Translations under genes and position numbers: made by a program
From: Lactifluus volemus
Lineage: Eukaryota > Basidiomycota > Agaricomycetes > Russulales > Russulaceae
Assembly: GCA_022376515.1 (NCBI GenBank)
Contig: WTXI01000163.1
Coordinates: forward strand, 18,959 to 82,958
Length of the DNA: 64,000 bases
Reading direction: 5' to 3'
Notes under the pieces: model-generated
Seen by the model: only the letters and a program-made list of their open reading frames with translations
What the model was told of the DNA's origin: nothing
The model's database searches: none
Shown here: piece after piece, positions 23,379 to 32,838 of the stretch
Numbering within the stretch: the first letter of the stretch is position 1
Layout: each line of letters begins with the position of its first letter

Positions 23379-24386
23379 GCTTTGTTATATTGTGTATAGG
23401 TTTCATTAATAGTATCATTCATACATTGGCATGCTCGTTCTTTGATTTCGATAGGGCGGCCGCCTGGAGGAGAACGTGGTCTGGATACGCTACTAGTAGG
23501 CGGTTTCCCGCCTGCATCGAGCGACTCAAGTCGATCATATCGAGCCATCGTTTATTAGAGTACGTCACGGTGTGCCATACACATACACAACAGAATCGCG
23601 CACAAGACTCGTTATTTGACACGGGCCTAGTCCTTTGCGATCAGGGCGCCGTAACACCATCCCCTCCCTCTATCATGAGTCACTTTCCTGGCTGAAGACA
23701 ATTGACAATACTCGTAGACGTGAAGACCGTCATTATGAAAACATCCAGTCATCCATGTATCCGCGTCAATCTGGGCCTGAAAGTCGAGGTAACATCCCCT
23801 AGCCCGATATCCCGCTCGAGTTGCGAGAGCGATTGTGTGTCTCGCCGGCCATGGGGAGGAAGACAGATATCATCTGAGGATGTCACAGTGGTCGAATTGA
23901 ATGACTAGAACTGATACTATGTACATTAGACCAGCCCATCATCATGACAACGATGAGAGGGGAGGAAGAGACAGGCCCTCACAGCATGTCTTGCCCGGCA
24001 ATCACTCAAAAGTCGATACGATTCACATCGCTAGAAGAACAAGCTGGATGGTCCAAAGTAGACATCTGTAAGGAACAACGGGTGCCAGGTGGCACGACGC
24101 CACAGTGCGCCCGCTCTTCATTGGCGCTTGTTTCACTCAAGGTTTCATTCTCCCTCGTTCTCACCTGTATTCCTGTCTACGAAACATCCATCGATAGCTA
24201 CGATTAATCTCTCCCAAGAACACACTCAGATGATCCCGAATTTGTATGCTATCGTCTCTCACCCGATGTTCCCTGACGTTAACCATTAAGCATTACTACG
24301 TCTCAGACCTCAAACCTCCGCAATAGGGTAAAACCAGTCACCTCCATTCCATTACAATATTTTCCCACATAACTGTCTTCGAACAG
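23379..24386. other. Spacer between Rrn5 and NLR-B
   Basis: It holds the Rrn5 3' flank and the NLR-B 5' region. The part from 23610 is repeated at 31818-32838. Open frames here are short, differ between the two copies, and were not accepted as genes. It contains the TTCATTGGCGC element at 24117-24127. Confidence 0.5.
24117..24127 (+). promoter_or_regulatory. CCAAT-containing element upstream of NLR-B
   Basis: TTCATTGGCGC, 260 bases upstream of the first recognised exon and followed by a pyrimidine-rich stretch. Identical in NLR-A and NLR-C. Confidence 0.4.
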
Positions 24387-27300
24387 CACTCAGGCCAGCG
24401 AATCCAAACGGAGCTCGCTTCAACTCGAGGTCACTGGTACGTATCTTGGTGATGTTGTTCCGATAAGGATTATAATAAATTCTTTTTTCCATATCAGTCC
24501 TCAGGGCGGACAACCTCCCCCTTCTCAAGACCCGACTTAGAAAAGAAAGACGATACTATGTTAAAGTGACAATCGGGGAGAGAACATGGCAGACTCGATC
24601 TATGCGGAGCGTGGGGCAGCGCGTGGAGTGGAAGAACGAGAACGTCGGGGCCTTGTGGGAGAATCTCATATTTCTTTTATTCCTGTTTAACACTGAATCT
24701 CCTGCAGCGCCGTACAACCACTCTCCACTATTACAGTTTCTCTTTATGCGAAAGGCACCATCTATAAAGACGACCTTATTGGAAGGAAGGAGATTCCCTG
24801 TGAGCCCCAGCGTGGTTCGTCTTTCTCTTAGAATTTTATACGTCTGGCTGAACATCCTGAGTGCAGAGCTTGATATCATTTTGGGCATTGTTGACGGAAT
24901 TGTTCGGCATCCAACCGAGTCAGCCCCGCTCGTAACGATCACCGTGTCAGCAAACAACGAGACGGAGATATTAGATGGTGCTCTCCGTCGCGCTGAAGAA
25001 GCTATCAATACCATGGAAACATGGAGCAGCGCAGTTGACGTTATCAAGCAGGTGATGGATGCGGTCAGCCAAATCGCAGCAGTACGCCTAATATCATTTC
25101 TCCTATCCTTTGTTGAGCTTATTTCCGTTCTTCAGCTACAGCCCTATGCAAATATGGCATGGAGTCTGCTCTCAAAGATCCCCGAGGTGCCTGTCCTTAC
25201 GTTGTTGGAGGATACGAAACATTAACATACACTTTTTTCGCCTCGCCGCTAGGCTTTGCTTCAGCAGGTTCAACGTGATCAAAATGTCCGAACACTATTC
25301 GTGGCGATACGGGATGGGTTCGAATTTGCAAAGGATGCGGATGCTTTGAGGAACATCATCCCGGAGTCTAGGCAAGCAAAAATACTTGAAGAAATGCTTC
25401 AGTGTGTCTTCGAAATTGGGAAATTTATCGAATTATATGCGAAGCATGTGCAAGTTGGTAAGTCGTCCTGGCCTCTCGCCTTGTTGATTGTAAACATGTG
25501 GTTTGTAGGAGCGCGGACTTGGAAGAATATCCTCGGCCAGGTCGACGGGGAAATAGAACAGTACCGTACCACGCTCATTCGACTGCGAGACGATTTCCTT
25601 GCGCGTGCTACTGTCACCACCGAGGTTGCCGTGCTTGGAATGCAGGACGACGTGAGTAATATTACGCCAGTCAAGTAGGATTGACTTGACTCATCGGAGT
25701 GAATTCATAGCTATTGGGTGTGATAATCAGAGAGTTGCCTTATAAAGGGGGGTGGCGACTCGGAAATAAGAATCGCTGTCTTCCAGGAACTCGCGAAGAC
25801 TTCTTGGATCATATCATCAAGTGGGTCGAAAATCCGGAATCGGAACGTGGGCTCGTTCTTCTCGGCCAGGCAGGCACGGGAAAGTCGTCTATCGCACATG
25901 AGGTTGCACGTCGATTCGAGAACAAGTATCTCGGCTCATACTTTGCTTTTCTCCGGAAGGAGCAGTCCAAGGAGGAGGCTTACCAGCTATTCACGACCCT
26001 TGCTCGCGATCTTTCCGATCGCTATCCTGCGTTCAAGCTCGCCCTCGGAAATGCCCTCAAGAATAATTCGTCTCTCTGTGGTACCCAAGACTATCTTACA
26101 CTCTTCGAATCCCTCATTCTTGAACCACTCAAGAAAGTGGAACTTCGTGATCCGATTCTCATCGTTATCGACGCATTGGATGAGTGTGGAGATGTAATCG
26201 GTAGAAATGGATTGCACACCTTCCTTGCTCATCACCTCTACCATCTCCCATCGAAGTTTCGTATATTCGTCACATCGAGGCCAGAGGATGGGATTGGAGC
26301 TGCATTTTCAAAAGCATTATCTGTCGACACGCTCTACATGGATGACCCGAAATTGGCCGCCAAGACGGAGCAAGATATATGCGCGTATGTTCAGAATGAG
26401 CTCCCTCCTGAGGTGTTCAAAGACCATGGCATCAAGCTAGCAAAGGCAGCAGAGGGCTTATTTCAGTGGGCAGCCGTAGGGTGCGGGTTCATCAATAGTC
26501 CTCCTGCTAGTTTCGGGTTCAGCAAGAAAAAGTGTGTTCAGTGCCTGTTGGGACACTCTCGAGATCGCGATGGACAAGATCCGTTGGACAAGTTATACGA
26601 AGAAGTTCTCGAAGGATACTTCAAGCCGCATGAAGCCCAGATGCTATTTCGATCGGTGATGGGACATCTTTTTGCTGCGATCAAGCCTCTCTCCCTTCGT
26701 TCGTTGATTGCTCTGCGACGGCATGCCCCCATTGATGACCCCGAGGATTCAGATCCCGTTCTCGAGATGTTGCGTCACCTCGGCTCGCTGCTGAGTAACG
26801 TGACTTCATCCGATGAATCACGACCCATCATTCCCCTCCATACTTCATTCCGTGACTTCCTGACGAACAAGAAGAATGCGGTGTTTTACGTGGACCTTGG
26901 GGAAGCGCACCATGAATTAGCAGATGCTTGCCTTGGTCTAATGTTGGATAATCTCAAGTTCAACATATGCAAGCTCGAGTCGTCATATCTTGCCAACAGT
27001 GACGTCCCAGACATGGATTCTCGAATTTCCGATCATATTCCACCTGCATTATCATATGCCTGCGTTTTCTGGGACGATCACTTAGAACATGTTGCTTTCG
27101 AATACGATCTATTCACGAAACTGCGATCACTGTTCGAGAAGAAGTTCCTGTTTTGGCTAGAAGTTCTTAGCATCAAGAGCAGTGTGGGCCTTGCTTCACC
27201 GGCACTATCATCTCTGAAGACATGGTTGCGGTCCGACCGGCGAAACGTAGGTGCAAACTATTATCGAAAGTGACATATATTGACTATTGCGTAAAGTCAT

Positions 27301-29678
27301 CACGACCTTCCCAAACTGAAGTGGAGAATTTTCTAGCATTAGCGCATGACGCATCCAGGTTTATCCGGTATTTTGGGATGGCTATCGCAAGGACCGCTCC
27401 ACACATCTATATCTCCGCTTTGCCTTTCACGCCAACCTCTTCACATATCCTGAAGATCTATAATCGCGTATTTCCTCACGCGTTGTCCCTGGAACGCGGG
27501 CAGTTGTCTCGTTGGCCAGCACTAGAAATGGTGACTCGAGCACATAACGGGCCAGTGCGGTGTGTAGTATTCTCGCCTGATGGACAGCGGATAGCCTCGG
27601 CTGGACACCGCACGATTTGTGTCTGGGATGCCACGACGATGGAGGTTGTTGCGGGCCCGTTCACCGGACACACTGACGGCGTCAATTCTATTGCTTTCTC
27701 GCCAGATGGGGAGCGCATCGCTTCGGCCTCAGATGATTGCACGATTCGTGTGTGGGATGCCGCAACAGGAGAGATTGTAGTGGACCCATTTACTGGACAC
27801 ACGGATTGGGTCAATTCTATTGCATTCTCGCCAGATGGAGAGCGCATCGCCTCAGCCTCAGACGATTCCACGATTCGTGTGTGGGATGCTGCAACAGGAG
27901 AGGTTGTGGCAGGCCCATTTACTGGGCACACATATTGGGTCAATTCTATTGCATTCTCACCGGATGGGGAGCGCATCGCTTCGGCCTCAGAAGATCACAC
28001 GATCTGCGTGTGGGATGTTGCAACCGGAGAGATCGTATTGGGCCCATTGACTGCACATTCCGATGCGGTCGAATCAGTTGTATTCTCCCCAGACGGGCAA
28101 CGCATCGCCTCAGCCTCGGACGATCACACGATTCGTGTGTGGGATGCGTCAACAGGACATGTCGTAGCGGGCCCATTCACTGGACACACCGGACAAGTCT
28201 ACTCTGTTGTATTCTCACCAGATGGGCAGCGCATTGCCTCAGCCTCACAGGACCTCACAATTCGCGTATCGGATGCCACAAGTGGCGAGATTGTAGCGGG
28301 CCCGTTTACCGGACACCCGAATAATGTCAACTCCGTTGCATTCTCGCCAGACGGCGAGCGCATTGCTTCGGCCTCAGACGATTTTACCATTCGCATGTGG
28401 GATGCTGCTGCAGGAGTGTCCGTGGACGCGCCGGTGTTTACCGGACATACAGATGTTGTCAGCTCTGTTGCCTTCTCACCGGATGGACGGCGCATTGCTT
28501 CGGCCTCGGGAGATCACAAGATTTGCGTGTGGGATGCCACAACGGGAGAGGTCGTAGCGGGCCCATTTACTGGACACACCAGTTGGGCTTACTCTGCCGT
28601 TTTCTCGCCTGACGGGCAGCGCATCGCCTCGGCCTCAGATGATTGCACGGTTCGTGTGTGGGATGCAGCTACAGGACAACTCGTAGCGGGCCCATTTACT
28701 GGACACATCGATTGGGTCAGATCTGTTGCGTTCTCCCCAGAGGGGCAGCGGATCGTTTCCGCTTCAGAAGATCAGACGATTCGCGTGTGGAATGCTGCAA
28801 CAGGGGAGGCTGTGGCGGGCCCATTTACTGGACACACCAAACGCGTCAAGTTCGTAGTGTTCTCGCCAGAAGGGAAGCGCATTGCCTCGGCCTCGGACGA
28901 CACCACCATTCGCGTGTGGGATGCTGATACGGGAGAGGTTGTAGCAGGCCCGTTTATCGGACACGGAGATAGGGTCAACTCCCTTGCATTCTCTCCCGAC
29001 GGGCAACGCATTGCCTCGGCCTCAATGGATCACAAAATTCGGGTGTGGGATGCCGCCAAAGGAGAGGTTGTAGTGGGCCCGTTGACTGGACATACCAAAC
29101 CAGTCCTTTCTGTCGATTTCTCACCAGATGGGCAGCGTATTGCTTCGGGTTCACATGATCAAACGATTCGCGTGTGGGATGCCGCAACGGGGGAGCTCGT
29201 AGCTGGCCCGCTCACCGGACACACCGATCCAGTCAATTCTGTTGCATTCTCACCAGACGGGCGGCGCATTGCCTCGGGCTCAACAGATTTCACAATTCGC
29301 GTTTGGGATGTTGCAATAGGAATGCCCGAAGGGGACCTATCTTCTGGAGACCCCGAATCAGCCCTTCTCCCTGCGGCATCTTCGCCGGGCACGCAGCCCA
29401 TCGCTTCTACCTCGCGAGATAGCATGATCTGTGCAAAGGGGAGAATAGGAGATATTGACAAGATCTATTTTATAGACAAGCTCTTTATCGATGCTAATGG
29501 TTGGATCCATGGAGAAGAAGGGGAACTTATTTTATGGATTCCTCAGATTCACCGGCCGTATATCAGTAGATCTAACACCGTCTGGATTGCAGGCAAACAT
29601 TATACCCAGCTTGATCTTTCAAACTTTGTTCATGGAGCTGATTGGGCCAGAGTATATGTTGATAGTTCATCTGAATAG
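24387..29678 (+). CDS. NLR-B: C2-like / helical / NACHT / 14xWD40 STAND protein
   Basis: Exons: 24387-24436, 24498-24654, 24708-24814, 24867-25081, 25136-25186, 25253-25457, 25509-25651, 25711-27246, 27297-29678. All junction phases fit, giving about 1,610 residues. C2-like domain: VLRADNLPLLKTRLRKERRY, KVTIGERTWQTRS, TITVSLYAKGTIYKDDLIG. Helical part: WSSAVDVIKQVMDAV, YANMAWSLLSKIPE, EEMLQCVFEIGKFIELYAKH, ILGQVDGEIEQYRTTLIRLR. NACHT: Walker A at 25864-25890 (GQAGTGKSS), Walker B near 26155-26187 (ILIVIDALDE), then FVTSRPEDG. The 14 WD40 repeats run from about 27540 to 29320, followed by the C-terminal tail with GELILWIPQIHRPY. Two introns (25082-25135 and 24815-24866) are easily overlooked because they do not disrupt the long frame or use a GTTCGT donor. 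Relative to NLR-A, 86 bp covering the micro-exon region are deleted without loss of frame. No ATG is visible in the first exon. Confidence 0.85.
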
Positions 29679-29814
29679 ACTCGGAGCTAGTTGTATTCTA
29701 TGTACGTATGTTATCCCCGAATACCGTATTTTGAAGGAATTGGCATCAGAGAGTGTAGAGGGTGAGGCAGAGGACTTCATATGGAGGTCATTCAGTTAAG
29801 AACGTATGCTTACG

Positions 29815-31823
29815 GATCAACTCGCTCAGACGCTGACAGAGACGAAGAGCGAAGCTGCGCGGCGCGTGCGGAGGTTGGATGTTCTTGGGATACGCGCGGA
29901 GGGGCGAAAGCCGGGTAGGTCAGATGCGTAACCGGGAACGCCAGCGAGAGCGCAGGGACCCGCTTAAGTGGTGGCTTGCGGGGCCTGAGATTGAGTGGCG
30001 TAAGGAGGACGTGCTGGACCGGTTGGATGCCGATTTGCTGATCGCTATGGGTCGGGTGCTTGGTTTGGATGAGGAGACGAGAGAGGCGAAGTCCGCGGCT
30101 AAGTCATCATTAGCAAATCATCGTTCTCGTGTAACTTTGTACGCTGGGGAGTTGGACATTTCATCCCCAACCCACTCTCCGATGGGCACTCCTAGGAGCG
30201 CAGACGAGTTCAAGAAAGCCAAAAGAGAAATAGACGAGGTGAGCTATGTGCTTGGGATTGCTCCCAAGCTTTCCACTGGGGATTTCTCCCCTTCATTTCT
30301 CGTCCGTAAGTACTTGAGTGTAGCTACTTAAGGAAATATGCGGAATGTCTAAATATGGAGTAATTAAAGTTTATCCCGCTCCGTCAACATCAGGCAAAAT
30401 AAGGGCGAATCCGAAGGTAGGCGGTAGGTCCACCCTACAGTGACCACTGGGGAACGATGTGGCCCTAGCCTAATTGACCTCTCCCCCGCATCACGCAGAC
30501 CTACAAACGTCTCCATATCCAGCGTAAGCGCGGCGAGGCAACTGCCGGCGTTGCGCAGCTTGACCATGCCCGTCTCAAGCCAGGACGTAAGTCAAGCACG
30601 GCGGTCAACAAATCCAACTGGCTTGAACACGAAACTGCGCTGACGAGCGAAATTCGAAACGGCAGAAGCCGCATAAACAGCATGTGCCCGGCCATACGCG
30701 GCCATACAAGATCCAGCACGAGCTTGAGCAGCTCGGGATAGACGCCGACTATCTGCAGGAGAATGGCCCTGGGCTTATTCCATCTAGGCGTACAGGGCCG
30801 CCTCATGCAGTGAGTCCCGTCCCGTCCAATACGTCTACGCTTCCTGGCGCCAATAAATGATGCTTGGTGTCTTTTGTATATGTTCACGTGGATGTAGCCT
30901 GTACCCCCGCCTAGACGCGTCGCAACCTGAAGGCATCACAGAGTCCATCGCGACAGGGATGATTCAAGCGCTGCACACCCTCGTTGTACAATTCACGCAT
31001 GACATTGTGCTTCGTGAACTCAACTTTTCCCTGCGTGGACATACTAAAGTGTGGGGCCTTGGTGAGCATTCCATCCACCCGCCGCATGTATACCGTGCGT
31101 TGGAGCTTTCGTGGAAGCACATCGATAAGCAAGCGCGATCATTTTGGGGCGCTGTTGGAGCGGTTCTCGGAAGGCGAGGCGAGCTCCGAAGACGACGATG
31201 ACGACGTCGTACCACTGGCAGTCACTGTGCCCTCGCGAATGATGAAGGCTAAGGCCGTCCCCAGTACAGAGGACGGAGATGGCGACAGTGATGGTGATAG
31301 CGGAGGCGAGCATCAACAGCAACGACACGCCGGTATTGGTAGGGATGCGCAACCGCGCGTGGATGCTGCACTACGCTGGTCCCATACCCATCGCGCAATG
31401 TATGCTCCGTTTGTGTACGCCTCCGACATGATCGCGCGGGCCCACCCATTTGGTGTCTATGCACCCGGCACGACGCCCGAGACTCTGGCACCCTTGACAA
31501 GCTCGCGTACCCCAGCAGACGAGGACACCAGATACGGAGACGAAGAAGAGGAGGATTTCATGCCCTCGGAGACGGACGAGGGGGCATTAGAGATGGAGTT
31601 GTCCGCCGAGGCCCGACTCGAGGTGGCTGATGCGCGCGCAGCTGCGGAGTACGAGGCTTGCGTGTGGCGCGAGCTACGGGGCAGCCACGACGGCGACAGC
31701 ATGGGCGCGCGTCTGCGGAGACGGAAAAGGCGGCCTGCGGATGCAGAGGCGGCGGTGGGTGATGACCATCACTCGGTGCGTTTGGCGCGTAAGCGCAAGA
31801 AAGTTGCGCTTGGGGTTATTTGA
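29815..31823 (+). pseudogene. 5'-truncated, frameshifted Rrn5 copy
   Basis: Homology to Rrn5 starts at the codons for LTEAKSEAARAEV (genuine gene about 21498), so the SANT domain and the start are missing. Frame breaks occur near 29870 and 30660-30840. A segment at 30185-30465 is foreign to the intact copy. Exon 2 equivalents run 30857-31823, and the 3' end lacks the last ~35 codons because about 340 bp present in the intact locus (23270-23609) are missing. The acidic/basic low-complexity codons are still well kept (RLRRRKRRPAD), which suggests a recent origin. Not expected to yield a functional Pol I factor. Confidence 0.85.
30185..30465 (+). mobile_element. Insertion of about 280 bp in the Rrn5 pseudogene
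   Basis: The sequence between CCAACCCACTCTCC and GGCCCTAGCCTAATTGACC replaces about 40-50 bases of unit 1. It carries an open stretch (KAKREIDEVSYVLGIAPKL) and an AT-rich right part. No terminal inverted repeats or clear target duplication were seen, so it may be a captured fragment rather than a transposon. Confidence 0.35.
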
Positions 31824-32084
31824 CACGGGCCTAGTACTTTGCACCTAACACCATCCCCTCCCTCTATCATGAATCACTTTCCTGGCTGAAGACAATTGAC
31901 AACACTCGTAGACGTGAAGGTCGTCGTTATTATAACATCCAGTCATCCATGTATCCGGGCCTGAAAGTCGAGGTGGCATCCCCTAGCCCGGTGTCGCTCG
32001 AGTTGCGAGAGCGACGATATGACCTGAGAATGCCACAATGGACTAATTGGACGACTAGAACTGATTCTACATTGGACCAGCCCA

Positions 32085-32390
32085 TCATCGGCAGGGCCAC
32101 TCCATCGTCACTTTTGAATAAGTGAATAAGTACACACTCAATCACCACCAAAATTTGAATGTGTACTCTAGACAACTGCTGTTACATGTTCCATACATTT
32201 TTTCTTCACGCAAGTTAGAGTGAAGGTAAAATTCATGGCCTATGTCTGACATCACCATACCAACTTTATCTATCATCTCATAAAAATTGAAGGAAGATAC
32301 ATTGCCTTCAATTATAAGAATTTGTTGGCTTAAAAAAGGTGGTTTTCTAACCAGAGGGATACTGTACGTGGGGAAAGAATCAACAACATC
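32085..32390. mobile_element. Insertion of about 300 bp upstream of NLR-C
   Basis: Unit 1 reads ...CAGCCCATCATCATGACAACGATG (23933-23957); unit 2 has an extra AT-rich block between the same flanks. It contains a small inverted pair TACACACTCAA...TTGAATGTGTA at 32131-32165. No terminal repeats were found. The minus strand is open for about 80 codons, but no family was recognised. Confidence 0.4.
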
Positions 32391-32569
32391 AACTATGACA
32401 ACTATGAGAGCGGAGGAAGAGACAAGCTCTCGCGGCATGTCTTGCCCAGCAATCACTCAAAAGTTGGTACGATTCACATCGCTAGAAGAACAAGCTGGAC
32501 GGTCCAAAGCAGACATCTGTAAGGAACAACGCGGGTGCCAGGTGGCACGACGCCACAGTGCGCCCGCTC

Positions 32570-32580
32570 TTCATTGGCGC
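32570..32580 (+). promoter_or_regulatory. CCAAT-containing element upstream of NLR-C
   Basis: TTCATTGGCGC in the same position as in NLR-A and NLR-B. It lies downstream of the 300-bp insertion, so the proximal promoter is unchanged. Confidence 0.4.
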
Positions 32581-32838
32581 TTGTTTCACTCAAGATTTCA
32601 TCCTCCCTCGTTCTCACCTGTATTCCTGTCTACGAAACATCCATCGATAGCTACGATTGATCTCTCCCAAGAACACACTCAGATGATCCCGAATTTGTAC
32701 GCTATCGTCTCTCACCAGATGTTCCCCAACGTTAACCATTAAGCATTACTACGTCTCAGACCTCAAACCTCCGCAATACGGTATACCAGTCACCTCCATT
32801 CCAGTCCAAGATTTTCCCACATAACTGTCTTTGAACAG

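Larger units (their letters stand above)
21490..29800 (+). repeat. Tandem duplication, unit 1
   Basis: The unit runs from the middle of Rrn5 exon 1 to the 3' flank of NLR-B. It matches 29815-38240 in the same order and orientation; offsets are about 8.44 kb across the NLR gene and range over 8.2-8.56 kb in the Rrn5 part because of indels. Confidence 0.85.

Noticed and set aside
24089..24289. Open frame upstream of NLR-B (and 32287-32742 upstream of NLR-C) as a leader exon
   Set aside because: It ends in a stop before the first family exon, and the two copies have different open lengths. No donor/acceptor pair gave the phase needed to join exon 1.
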